Below, piece by piece: positions 51,565 to 62,986 of a DNA stretch of 64,000 bases. The stretch lies in contig NC_092039.1 of assembly GCF_003086295.3 (NCBI RefSeq), positions 70,823,649-70,887,648 on the forward strand, given 5' to 3'. This DNA comes from Arachis hypogaea (Eukaryota > Streptophyta > Magnoliopsida > Fabales > Fabaceae). Position 1 is the first letter of the stretch. Each line of letters starts with the position of its first letter. The notes beneath the pieces are model-generated. The model was not told where the DNA came from, did no database searches, and saw only the letters and a program-made list of their open reading frames with translations. A program made the position numbers and the translations under genes.

Positions 51565-52638
51565 TGAAAATCAATTAGGATAAAAAGAAGAGAATATACT
51601 ATAAATTTCAAAATATCAATGAATATTAATTCTAATTAGATGAGCGGGACTTGTAGCTTTTTGCTTCTGAACAGTTTTGGCATCTCACTTTTTCCTTTGA
51701 AGTTTAGAATGATTGGCTTCTCTAGGAACTTAGAATTTCGGATAGTGTTATTGACTTTCCTAGTTAAGCATGTTGATTCTTGAACACAGCTACTTATGAG
51801 TCTTGGCCGTGGCCCTAAGCATTTTGTTTTCCAGTATTACCACCGGATACACAAATGCCACAGACACATGACTGGGTGAACCTTTTCAGACTGTGACTCA
51901 GCTTTGCTAGAGTCCCCAGTTAGTAGTGTCCAGAGCTCTTAAGCACACTCTTGCTTTGGATCACAACTTTAACCACTCAATCTCAAGCTTTTCACTTGGA
52001 CCTTCATGACACAAGCACATGGTTAGGGACAGCTTGATTTAGCCGCTTAGGCCTGGATTTTATTTCCTTGGGCCCTCCTATCCATTGATGCTCAAAGCCT
52101 TGGATCCTTTTTACCCTTGCCTTTTGGTTTTAAGGGCTATTGGCTTTTTCTGCTTGCTTTTTCTTTTTCTTTCTATATTTTTTTTCGCCTATTTTATTTT
52201 TCTTTTTTTTTTCACAAGCTTTTTACTTTTCACTGCTTTTTCTTGCTTCAAGAATCAATTTCATGATTTTTCAGATCATCAATAACATTTCTCTTTGTTC
52301 ATCATTCTTTCAAGAGCCAACAGTTTTAACATTCATAAACAACAAGATCAAAAATATGCACTGTTCAAGCATTCATTCAGAAAACAAAAAGTATTGTCAC
52401 CACATCAATATAATTAAATTAAATTCAATGATAAATTCAAAATTCATGTACTTCTTGTTCTTTTGAATTAAAATATTTTTCATTTAAGAGAGGTGAAGCA
52501 TTAATGGAATTTATTCATAGCTTTAAGACATGGTTACTACATACTAATGATCATGAAGTAGAGACACAAAACATAGATAAACACAACATTTAAAAACTGA
52601 AAACAGAAAGAAATAAAGAACAAGGAATGAATCCACCT
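51565..52638 (-). other. 3' untranslated region of element J
   Basis: No supported ORF. 51640-52080 matches 7300-7790 of D in inverse orientation. A strong pyrimidine run lies at 52140-52250 (purine-rich in element sense). Confidence 0.6.
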
Positions 52639-53775
52639 TTAGTGGCGTCTTCTTCTTGAAGGACCAACAATGTCCTTAAGCTCTTCTATGTCCCTTCCTT
52701 GCCTTTGTTGCTCCTCCCTCATTGCTCTTTGATCTTCTCTTATTTCTTGGAGAATGATGGAGTGCTCATGATGTTCCACCCTTAATTGTTCCACATTGTG
52801 GCTCAAATCTTCTAAAGAGGTGTTGAGTTGCTCCCAATAGTTGTTATGAGGAAAGTGCATCCCTTGAGGCATCTCAGGAATTTGTTGATGATGAGCTTCC
52901 TCATGCATCTCTTGAGGACCGTGAAGGATCTCTCTTGCTTGCTCCATCCTCTTCTTGGTGATGGGCTTATCCTTTTCAATGGGGATGTCTCCTTCTATGA
53001 TAACTCCAGCTGAGTAACATAGATGGCAAATAAGGTGAGGAAAAGCTAGCTGTGCCATTGTGGAGGACTTGTCGGCTATTTTGTAGATTTCATTGGAGAT
53101 GACCTCATGAACTTCTACTTCCTCTCCAATCATGATGCTATGAATCATGATGGCCCGATCCACAATAACTTCAGATCGGTTGCTAGTAGGAATGATGGAG
53201 CGTTGAATGAACTCTAACCATCCTCTAGCCACAGGCTTGAGGTCCAGTCTTCTTAGTTGAACTGGCTTGCCTTTGGAGTCTATTCTTCATCGAGCTCCTT
53301 CCACACATATGTCCATTAGGACTTGGTCCAACCTTTGATTAAAGTTGACCCTTCAAGTGTAGGGGCGTTCATCTCCTTGCATCATAGGCAAGTGAAATGC
53401 CAACCTCACATTTTCCCGACTAAAATCTAAGTATTTCCCCCGAACCATTGTGAGATAATTCTTTGGATTCGGGTTCATACTTTGATCATGGTTCCTAGTG
53501 ATCCATGCATTGGCATAGAACTCTTGAACCATTAAGATTCCGACTTGTTGCATGGGGTTGGTTATGACTTCCCAACCTCTTCTTCGGATCTCATGTCGGA
53601 TCTCCGGATACTCATTTTTCTTGAGCTTGAAAGGGACCTCAGGGATCACCTTCTTCTTTGCCACAACATTATAGAAGTGGTCTTGATGGCTCTTGGAGAT
53701 GAATCTTTCCATCTCCTATGACTCGGAGGTGGAAGCTTTTGTCTTCCCTTTTCCTTTTCCGGCCTTGGGTGCCAT
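52639..53775 (-). pseudogene. ORF2 of element J (putative plant transposon protein), three in-frame stops
   Basis: The ATG at 53775 gives MAPKAGKGKGKTKAST and one frame of 378 codons to 52639. The middle has the conserved blocks QEFYANAW, TMVRGKYLDFS and LAFHLPMMQGD. A block with RAIMIHSIMIGEEVEVHEVI lies near codons 205-225 and IEKDKPITKK near 255. The C-terminus is a Gln/Glu/Arg coiled coil ending GPSRRRRH. Stops: TAG near 53718, TGA at 53355-53353, TGA near 53289. The two TGA codons are each one C-to-T step from CGA (Arg). No frameshift is seen. It lies downstream of its own array, TATA-like site and tetraloop module. Confidence 0.8.
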
Positions 53776-53814
53776 TGATGGTGATGGAAAAAAATAAAAA
53801 GCTTATGCTTTTAC

Positions 53815-53848
53815 CACACCAAACTTAAAATATTTCTCGTCCTCGAGC
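53815..53848 (-). other. Tetraloop hairpin and PPT-like motif before J ORF2
   Basis: In element sense: CTCG-AGGA-CGAG (53847-53836), then TTTTAAGTTTGGTGTGG (about 53829-53815). Same layout as the 3' PPT module, with a changed stem. Confidence 0.55.
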
Positions 53849-53968
53849 AAGAGAAGAAAGAAGAGAAGAAGAAGAAGAAGAAAATATGGAGGAGAGGGAG
53901 AGATGTAGGTTCGGTCAAGGTGAAGAAGAAGGGGTTGTGATGTGTGAAAATGAAGTAGAATGGAAGGG

Positions 53969-53976
53969 TATATATA
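53969..53976 (-). promoter_or_regulatory. Putative internal TATA box of element J
   Basis: TATATATA, about 350 bp downstream of the internal palindrome array and about 190 bp upstream of the ORF2 ATG in element sense. In the LTR, array and TATA are about 110 bp apart. Confidence 0.4.
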
Positions 53977-54322
53977 AGGAGAGGGGGTAGTGTGTATTCG
54001 GCCATTTAGGGTGGGAATGGGTGGGAAAATGTTTTTGAATTTTTGAAAGTAGGTGGGGTTTATGGGGAAGAGTGGATGGATTTGAGTGGTGAAGGGGGTG
54101 ATTGGGAAGAGGAATTGAGGTGATTGGTGAAGAGTGTTGGGAAGTGTGACATGGGGAAGAGTAGTCACAAAAATAGGATTAGGAGGTAAGGTGGGAATAT
54201 AGTAGGTGGGGATCCTGTGGGGTTCACAGATCCTGAGGTGATCCTGTGGGGGTCCACAGATCCTGACGTGTCAAGGAATTCCATCCCTGCACCAAATAGG
54301 CATGTAAAATGCCTTTGCACAC

Positions 54323-54570
54323 CATTCTGGCATTTAAACGCCCATTGGTGCACATTCTGGGCGTTCAACGCCCATGTAAAGCATGTTTCTGGCGTTGAAC
54401 GCCAATTTCATGCTTGTTACAGGCGTTCAGCGCCAGCTTTTCTTCTCTAGGCACATTCTTGGTGTTCAGCGCCAGAATGTTGCTTGTTTCTGGCATTCAG
54501 CACCAGAATGATGCTCTGTTCTGGCGTTGAACGCCGGCCAGATGCATCTTACTGGCGTTGAACTCCAGCC
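54323..54570 (-). repeat. Internal palindrome array of element J (core GGCGTTGAACGCC)
   Basis: Eight units at about 32-bp spacing (for example CTGGCGTTGAACGCC, GGGCGTTCAACGCCC, GGCGTTCAGCGCC). The same type is in J's LTRs (about 51040-51150 and 59785-59900). Confidence 0.85.
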
Positions 54571-54711
54571 TGTGCGTCCTCCAGGGTGTGAATTTTTTCT
54601 TCTACTGTTTTTGATTCTGTTTTTAATTTTTATGATTTTTTCGTGACTCGTCATGATCATGTACCTAATAAAACATAAAATAACAATAAAATAAAAATTA
54701 GATAAATAAAA

Positions 54712-54758
54712 TTGGGTTGCCTCCCAACAAGCGCTTCTTTAATGTCAATAGCTTGACA
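54712..54758 (-). promoter_or_regulatory. Conserved twin hairpin (element J copy)
   Basis: Hairpin 1 TGTCA-AGCTAT-TGACA (54758-54743), hairpin 2 stem TTGGG / CCCAA with loop AGGCAA (54727-54712), extendable by one G-U pair. It begins 32 nt after the gag-protease stop. Confidence 0.7.
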
Positions 54759-54790
54759 GTGGCCCTCATGGAGCCACAAAGGTGATCATG

Positions 54791-57106
54791 TCAATGTTGT
54801 ATAGTCCCAACACCAAACTTAGAGTTTGGATATGGGATCTTAACACCAAACTTAGAGTTTGGTTGTGGCCTCCCAACACCAAACTTAGAGTTTGACTGTG
54901 GGGGCTCTTCTTGACTCTGAACTGAGAGAAGCTCTTCATGCTTACTCTCTTTTGTCACAGAGGGATGGCCATGTGCCTTAAACACAAGGTAGTCCCCATT
55001 CAATTGAAGGACTAATTCACCTCTATTGACATCTATCACAGCTCCTGCTGTGGCTAGGAAAGGTCTTCCAAGGATGATGCATTCATCCTCTTCCTTCCTA
55101 GTGTCTAAAGTTATGAAATCAGCAGGGATGCAAAGGCCTTCAACTTTTACTAACACGTCCTCCACTATTCCATAAGCTTGTCTCAATGACTTGTCTGCCA
55201 ATTGTAATGAGAACAAGGCAGGTTGTACCTCAATGATCCCCAGCTTCTCCATTACAGAGAGTGGCATGAGATTTATCCCTGACCCCAGATCACACAGAGC
55301 CTTTTCAAAGGTCATGGTGCCTATGGTACAAGGTATTAAGAACTTGCCAGGATCTTGTTTCTTTTGAGGTAGAGTTTTCTGAATCCAGGTATCTAGTTCA
55401 CTAATGAGCAAGGGAGGTTCACTTTCCCAAGTCTCATTACCAAACAACTTGGCATTCAGCTTCATGATAGCTCCTAAATATTGAGCAACTTGCTCTCCAG
55501 TCACATCTTCATCCTCTTCAGAGGAAGAATAGTCTTCAGAGCTCATGAATGGCAGAAGGAGATTTAATGGAATCTCTATGGTCTCTGTATGAGCCTCAGA
55601 TTCCTTTGGATCCTTAATAAGAAACTCCTTCTTGCTTGAAGGACGTCCCAGGAGGTCTTCCTCACTAGGATTTTCGTCCTCCTCCTCCCTTGTGCATTCG
55701 GCCACATTGATCACATCAATGGCCTTGCACTCTCCTTTTGGATTCTCTTCTGTATTGCTTGGGAGAATACTGGGAGGAGTTTCAATAACTTTCTTACTCA
55801 GCTGGCCCACTTGTGCCTCCAGATTTCTGATGGAGGATCTTGTTTCATTCATGAAACTGAAAGTGGCCTTTGACAGATCAGAGACTATATTGGCTAAATT
55901 AGAAGTGTTTTGTTCAGAATTCTCTGTCTGTTGCTGAGAAGATGATGGATATGGCTTGCTATTGCTCAGCCTATTGCGTCCACCATTGTTAAAGCCTTGT
56001 TGAGGCTTTTGTTGATCCTTCCATGAGAAATTTAGATGATTTCTCCATGATGAGTTATAGGTGTTTCCATAAGGTTCACCCATGTAATTAACCTCTGCCA
56101 TGGCAGGGTTCTCAGGATCATAAGCTTCTTTAGAAGTTGCCTCTTTAGTACTGCTGGATGTATTTTGCCATCCATTCAGACTTTGAGAGATCATGTTGAC
56201 TTGCTGGGTCAACACTTTGTTCTGAGCCAATATGGCATTCAGAGCATCAATTTCAAAAGCTCCTTTCTTCTGAGGTGTCCCATTATTCACGGAATTCCTC
56301 TCAGAAGTGTACATGAATTGGTTGTTTGCAACCATGTCAATGAGTTCTTGAGCCTCTTCAGGCATTTTCTTTAGGTGAATAGATCCACCTGCAGAATGGT
56401 CCAATGACATTTTTGAAAATTCAGATAGACCAGAATAGAATATATCTAATATGGTCCATTCTGAAAACATGTCAGATGGACATCTTTTGGTCAGCTGCTT
56501 GTATCTTTCCCAAGCTTCATAGAGGGATTCACCATCTTTTTGTTTGAAGGTTTGAACATCCACTCTTAGCTTGCTCAGCTTTTGAGGAGGAAAGAATTTA
56601 TCCAAGAAGGCAGTGACCAGCTTATCCCAGGAGTCCAGGCTATCCTTGGGTTGTGAATCCAACCATATTCTAGCTCTGTCTCTTACAGCAAAAGGGAAAA
56701 GCATGAGTCTGTAGACTTTAGGATCAACTCCATTTGTCTTTACAGTCTCACAGATCTGCAAGAACTCAGTTAGAAACTGATAAGGATCTTCAGATGGAAG
56801 TCCATAAAACTTGCAGTTTTGTTGCATTAAGGCAACTAGCTGAGGTTTAAGCTCAAAATTATTGGCTCCAATGGCAGGAATGGAGATGCTTCTTCCATCA
56901 AACTTGGACGTTGGCTTTGTGAAGTCACCAAGCATTCTCCTTACATTATTATTATTTTCGGCTGCCATCTCCTTCTCTTGTTCGAAATTTTCTGAAAGGT
57001 TACTTCTGGATTATTGTAATTTAGCTTCTCTTAATTTTCTCTTCAGAGTCCTTTCAGGTTCTGGATCAATTTCAACAAGAGTGCCTTTATCCTTGTTCCT
57101 GCTCAT
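54791..57106 (-). CDS. gag-protease of element J (one early stop, otherwise open)
   Basis: From ATG 57106 (MSRNKDKGTLVEIDPEPERT) the frame has one TAA at 57013-57011 and is then open for 725 codons from Met 56968. The gag domain has NNFELKPQLVALMQQNC, LMLFPFAVRDRA, FLDKFFPPQ and IFYSGLSEFSKMSLDHSAGGS. The YNSSWRNHLNFSW motif follows, then a coiled coil and an acidic stretch (SSEEDEDVTGEQ). The protease has active site CDLGSGINLMPLS and end segment CIILGRPFLATAGAVIDV. The last 30 or so codons are four PNSKFGV-type repeats translated from PPT-like DNA. No RT follows. Products would form particles and mature them, using enzymes from elsewhere. Confidence 0.85.
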
Positions 57107-58601
57107 ATGAAAGAGAAGAAAACAAGAAAGAGGAATCCTCTATGTCACAGTATAGAGATTCCTTTATGTTAGTAGAAGAAGAAAGGGGAGAAGAAAGTAG
57201 AAGAGGGGATTCGGATATTAGGTGAAGAGGGGTGAAGAGAAGTGTTAGTAATTAAATAAATAAATAGAATAAGAAAAGAGAGGGAGAATTTCGAAAACAA
57301 TTTTGAAAAAGGGGTTAGTAATTTTCGAAAATTAAAGATAAGATAAGATTAAAATTAAAATTTAAAACAATTAATTAATTAAAAAGATATTTTGAAAAAG
57401 GGATGAGATATTTTCGAAAATTAGAGAGGGAAGAGTAGTTAGGTGGTTTTGAAAAAGATAAGAAACAAACAAAAAGTCAAAGAGTTAGTTGGAAAAGATA
57501 TTAAAATCAAATTTGAAAAGATAAGAAGATAAGAGGTTAGATAAGATATTTTGAAATCAAATTTTGAAAAAGATAAAATTTTTGAAAAAGATAAGATAAA
57601 AGATAAAAAGATCTAATTTTTAAAATGACTTAACTAACAAGAAACTACAAGATAAAATTCTAGAACTTAAAGATTGAACCTTTCTTAACAAGAAAGTAAC
57701 AAACTTCAAATTTTTGAACCAATCACATTAATTGTTAGCTAATTTTCAAAAATTAGATGTAAAGATAAGAAAAAGGTTTTGAAAATATTTTAAAAAAGAT
57801 TTTTGAAATTTTCGAAAAAAGGAAAAAAATGAAAAAGATATAATTTTTGAAAAAGATTTTGAAAAGATAAGATTTTTAAAATTGAAAATTTGACTTGACT
57901 TGTAAGAAACAACTAATTTTGAAAATTTTTGACTAAGTCAACTCAAATTTTTGAAAATTTGGAGAGAAATAAGGAAAAGATATTTTTTGATTTTTTGAAT
58001 TTTTAATTATGAGAGAGAAAAACACAAACATGACCCAAAACATGAAAATTTTGGATCAAAACACTTAATGCATGCAAGAACACTATGAATGTCAAGATGA
58101 ACACCAAGAACACTTTGAAGATCATGATGAACATCAAGAACATATTTTTAAAAAAAAAAAATTTTGATGCAAGGAAAACATGCAAGACACCAAACTTAGA
58201 AATCTTTAATGCATGGAAAATATGAATGCAAAAGTGCACATGAAAAACAACAAACAACACAAAACAAGAAATCATCAAGATCAAACAAGAAGACTTGTCA
58301 AGAACAACATGAAGATCATGAAGAACACTATGAATGCATGAGATTTTCAAAAAAAGGCAAGAAAAATTTTAAAAGCATGCAATTGACACCAAACTTAAAA
58401 ATTAACACAAGACTCAAACAAGAAACACAAAATATTTTTGATTTTTATGATTTTCTAATTTTTTGTATTTTTATTTTAATTTTTTCGAAAAACATGGTTA
58501 GAAAAACAAAAAAGAAAAGAAAAATTTTGAAAAACATATTTGAAAATAAAATTACCTAATCTGAGCAACAAGATGAACCGTCAGTTGTCCATACTCGAAC
58601 A
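57107..58601 (-). other. 5' leader of element J
   Basis: A 1.5-kb AT-rich leader between PBS and gag with many GAAAAAGATAAGATTTT-type repeats and no supported ORF. PPT-like AAGTTTGGTGTC copies lie near 58190 and 58386. Confidence 0.6.
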
Positions 58602-58620
58602 ATCCCCGGCAACGGCGCCA
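58602..58620 (-). other. Primer-binding site of element J (tRNA-Asp type)
   Basis: The minus strand reads TGGCGCCGTTGCCGGGGAT, perfect, 6 nt from the LTR edge at 58627. Confidence 0.93.
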
Positions 58621-58626
58621 AAAACT

Positions 58627-60270
58627 TGGTGGACGAAATTGTGATTGCCCTCTTTGTATTTGCATGAGATTTATTTAATGGCTCTTTGGCATGTGTGATC
58701 ACAACTACGTTCAACTTAACCAGCAAGTGTACTGGGTCATCCAAGTAATACCTTACGTGAGTAAAGGTCGATCCCACAGAGATTGTTGGTATGAAGCAAG
58801 CTATGGTCATGTTGTAAATCTCAGTTAGGCAGATTAAATAGTTTATGATGAGTTCGAAAATTAATTAATAAAAAGAAAATAACAGGGAAAGAAATACTTA
58901 TGTAAATCAATAGTGGGAATTTCAGATAAGTGTGTGAAGATGCTGTGCTCCTCTCGTATCTCTATTTTCTTATTACATTCATCCAATCCTTCCTACTCCT
59001 TTCCATGGCAAGCTGTTTGTAGGGCATCACCGTTGTCAATGGCTACATCCCATCCTCTCAGTGAAAACGTTCCTATGCTCTGTCACACCACGGCTAATCA
59101 TCTGTCGGTTCTCAATCAGGTTGGAGTAGAATCCCTTGATTCTTTTGCGCTTGTCATCACGCCCAGCCTTCAGGAGTTTGAAGCTCGTCACAGTCATTCA
59201 ATCCCATAATCCTACTCGGAATACCATAGACAAGGTTTAGACTTTCCGGATCCTCATGAATGCCGCCATCTATCTAGCTTATACCACGAAGATTTTGTTG
59301 GGGAATCTAAGAGATATGCGCCCGGCCTAAAGTAGAACGGAAGTGGTTGTCAGTCACGTACGTTCATAGGTGAGAATGATGATGAGTGTCACGGATCATC
59401 ACATTCATCAAAGTTAAGTATAACGTATATCTTGGAATAAGGATAGAAGAGAATTGAATAGAAAGTAATAATAATTGTATTGAAACTTGAGGTACAGCAG
59501 AGCTCCACACCCTTAATCTATGGTGTGCAGAAACTCCACTGTTGAAAATACATAAGTAAAAGGTTCAGGCATGGCCGAATGGCCAGCCTTCTCCATGATC
59601 AAGAGACCGAATAGTCAAAAGATTAAACTGTCAAAAGATGTCTAATACAATAGTAACTTATCCTATTTATACTAGACTAGCTACTAGGATTTACATGAGT
59701 AAGTAATTGATGCATAAATCTACTTCCGGGGCCCACTTGGTGTATGCTTGGGCTGAGCTTGATCTATCCACGAGCTGAGGCTTTTCTTGGAGTTGAACTC
59801 CAAGTTATAACGTGTTTTGGGCGTTCAACTCCGGATCATGACGTTTTTCTGGCGTTTAACTCTAGACAGCAGCATGTACTTGGCGTTCAACGCCAAGTTA
59901 CGTCGTCAATTTCCGAATAAAGTATGAACTATTATATATTGCTGAAAAGCTCTGGATGTCTACTTTCCAACGCCGTTGAGAGCGTGCCAATTGGAGTTTT
60001 GCAGCTCTAGAAAATCCATTTCGAGTGCAGGGAGGTCAGATTCCAACAGCATCAGCAGTCCTTTTGTCAGCCTTTTTCAGAGTTTTGCTCAAGTCCCTCA
60101 ATTTCAGCCAGAAATTATCTGAAATCACAGAAAAACACACAAACTCATAGTAAAGTCCAGAAATGTGAATTTAACATAAAAACTAATGAAAACATCCCTA
60201 AAAGTAGCTTGATCTTACTAAAAACTTCCTAAAAAGAATGCCAAAAAGCGTATAAATTATCCGCTCATCA
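58627..60270 (-). repeat. 5' LTR of element J
   Basis: 1644 bp, near-identical to 49884-51526. TATA box 59664-59671 (minus). Palindrome units, including TTGGCGTTCAACGCCAA (about 59880-59896), lie upstream of it. Confidence 0.93.
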
Positions 60271-60275
60271 CCCAC

Positions 60276-61230
60276 TCCAAGCTTTGAAGACCCAAAAATA
60301 GAAAGTGTATAAATAGGAGTTAATTCAACTTGTAAAGGACCTTTTTGCTCATTTTTAGTTTTCGCTTTTAAATTTCATTTGTCGTTGAATTTGGGATTTA
60401 GGAGTTGGATTTAGCTTTCTGTTTTCATTTTTCTTTTCTTATGCAACTTCTATTGTCTCTTCTTGGATTTTGAATTGTGATTGAAGAGCTCCATTTATTC
60501 TTAATCTGGGAATCATCTTTCAGTCTTCTTCTCAATTGTTCTAAGAATTGGATCTAAGTTTCATTTACTGTTCTCCTTCTCATTTCTTCTGCAATTACTT
60601 TTTTGTTTGATCAAGAGAGAAATTGAGATCTAGATCTGCTTTCTAATCTCATTTCTATTCTTTGATCTTCAATTTCTCATTAGGATTTCATAAGTGAATC
60701 TAGTTTTCTTGCTGTTTGTTTCTTCAAGAAATTTTCCTTTCTGTTTTGCTACTGAACTGAATCCCTTCATCTAATAGCTTTCTGAGTTGCTTTAATTTAC
60801 ATTTTCTTGTTAAATTCTAAATCCTAGCACCCAAAGCCCTTTCACTCTTCAAGAAATTTACATTTCTAAGAAATTTAGATTCAGTAAATTTAAGTTTCTT
60901 GCACTTTAAGTTTCTGCAATTTACATTTCTTGCAATTTAAGTTTCATCTCATTTACTTTCTTGAACTCTAAGTTTCATGCAATTTATGCTTTCTGCACTT
61001 TAGATTTTGTCAATTTCCCCTCTCCCTTTTATTTACATGCAATTTAACTTCTGTTAATCAAAATTCACTCAAATTATCAACTATTTGCTTAACTAAATTC
61101 ATCACCTAACTAAAATTGCTCAATCCATCAATCTCTGTGGGATCGACCTCACTCTCATGAGTAATTACTACTTGATGCGACCTGGTACACTTGCTGGTGT
61201 GTTTTGTGTGGAATCATTTTTCCCTCATCA
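60276..61230 (+). repeat. 5' LTR of element I, right part
   Basis: It resumes after J with TCCAAGC and ends CCCTCATCA. TATA box TATAAATA at 60308-60315. A T-rich leader carries TTTACATTTCTTGCA-type repeats (60790-61040). The U5 hairpin around TACACTTG is decayed here. Confidence 0.88.
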
Positions 61231-61236
61231 TGTTTT

Positions 61237-61256
61237 TGGCGCCGTTGTCGGGGATT
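61237..61256 (+). other. Primer-binding site of element I (tRNA-Asp type)
   Basis: TGGCGCCGTTGTCGGGGATT, 6 nt after the LTR end. One internal difference from a perfect tRNA-Asp complement (T for C). Confidence 0.9.
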
Positions 61257-61387
61257 GATTTAGATTGACAATGATTAAGTAGGGTGATAATCTAGATTAA
61301 GCATTTTCTTTTTATTTTTAACAAACACATTAGCTGTTTGAATTTTTGCTTAAACTAACCTTAACATAACTCTAGCAATAGAGTGAA

Positions 61388-62986
61388 TTGTATTTCTTGG
61401 TTTCTGGTTTCGTGTGTATGATAGAAGCAAGGAGAGATGTCTCCACCTCTAGTGAGATTGAAGAGAGAACTCTTCGAAGAATAAGAAGAGAAGCCAGAGG
61501 AAAGGGAGTTATTGGTGGAGAGGAATCAGAGGAAGAGAACCAGGAAATGGAAGGAAATGCTCCTAATCCACCAGAGGAAGTGGTTAACAACAATGGCCAG
61601 CCTCAAAGGAGGGTTCTAGCCTCCTACACTTTTCCAAATCCAAGGTACTATGGGAGTAGCATTCTTACTCCCAATGTCAATGCAAATAACTTTGAATTGA
61701 AGCCTCAACTCATCACTCTCGTGCAGAACAATTGTTCCTATGGAGGAGGTCCAGTTGAATATCCAAACCAACACTTATCCACCTTTCTGAGGATTTGTGA
61801 CACAGTAAAAAGCAATGGTGTGCATCCTGACATTTACAAATTATTGCTGTTTCCATTTTCCCTGAGAGACAAAGCTACTCAATGGTTGGAGTCATTTCCA
61901 AGAGAAAGCATCAATAATTGGGAAGATCTAGTGAACAAGTTCTTAGCCAAGTTTTATCCTCCCCAAATGATCATCAGACTCAAAACAGAGGTCCAAACAT
62001 TCACTCAGATGGATGGAGAGTCATTGTATGAGGCATGGGAGAGATACAAAGCTCTAATCAGGAAATGCCCACCAGAAATGTTCAGTAAATGCGATAGACT
62101 CCAAAACTTCTATGAAGGATTGACAGTGAGAGCTCAAGAAGCACTTGATTACTCTGCTGGATGCTCAGTACAACTCACGAAGACAGCTGAGGAGGCTCAA
62201 AATCTCATTGACACTGTAACAAACAACCAATACTTCTATGGTCATCAGAGGCAACGCCAACCAGCTCAAAGGAAAGGTGTATTGGAGCTTGAAGGTGTGG
62301 ACACTATTTTAGCTCAAAACAATGTGATGCACCAACAAATCCAGCAGCAAGATGATGGCCAAGAAGATTGATGGCCTCCAAGTTGCAGCAGTGAATACAA
62401 GTCAACCATCACCCACATGGTGGAAAAATGAAGAAAACCAAAAAGATCAGCAGTAGGAACAAGTTCAATATGTGCACAACCAAGGTTCTGGATCAAAGGA
62501 CTTTCATGGAGATACCTACAATCCTTCCTAGAGAAACCATCCAAACCTGAGGTGGGGAGACAACCAAAACTAGCAACCATGGCAAAGAAACTCAAACCAA
62601 AATAACTCCAAAAACATAAACCACCAAAACCATCAAAACACTAACCAAAACTGGTACAGAATACCATAAAATAACCAACCTCAACCTAACAACTATCCAC
62701 CCAACAATTCATCACTAACCAAAATAACTATCATCCACCCTCAACCACATCCTACAACCAACCACAACCACCCCCAGAGTCTCAAAGGATCTCTAACTTG
62801 GAGATACTAATGGAAAAGATGATGAAGTATCAGGAGATAACCAGTAAGAACCATGAAGCCTTAATGAGAAAATTAGAAAGGCAGATTGGACAACTATACA
62901 AGCAAGCAGTAATTGAAAGACCAACCAGTTCACTCCCAAGTGATACCATTCCTAATCCGAAAAAAAATGCAAGGCTATCCAATTGA
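61388..62986 (+). pseudogene. gag of element I (Athila-like), broken at the 3' end
   Basis: Open from ATG 61388 (a Met at 61418, MIEARRDVST, is a plausible true start) to TGA 62369-62371. The N-terminus is charged (ERTLRRIRREARG). The gag domain has NNFELKPQLITLVQNNCS, KLLLFPFSLRDKATQW, NKFLAKFYPPQ and NFYEGLTVRAQEALDYS. The same frame continues past TGA and a TAG near 62454, through an Asn/Gln-rich stretch with a degraded WRNHPN-type motif, to a coiled coil at 62798-62900 (MEKMMKYQEITSKNHEALMRK). Frames shift near the A8 run at 62960-62967. Confidence 0.82.

Larger units (their letters stand above)
49884..60270 (-). mobile_element. Element J: non-autonomous Athila-like element (gag-protease and ORF2), TSD CCCAC
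   Basis: A 10,387-bp complete insertion flanked by CCCAC at 49879-49883 and 60271-60275. LTRs of 1643 and 1644 bp with only scattered differences make it the best preserved element. The interior has PBS, gag-protease, twin hairpin, palindrome array, TATA-like site, tetraloop module, ORF2 and PPT module. No RT, RNase H or integrase. Confidence 0.93.

Noticed and set aside
58003..58350. 115-codon hydrophobic ORF in the J leader
   Set aside because: Made of CATGAA-type low-complexity repeats. No start context, domain or conservation visible.
62960..62967. A8 run in element I as a programmed gag-protease frameshift
   Set aside because: A conserved segment just after it reads in a third frame, so at least two indels are needed. 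This looks like decay.
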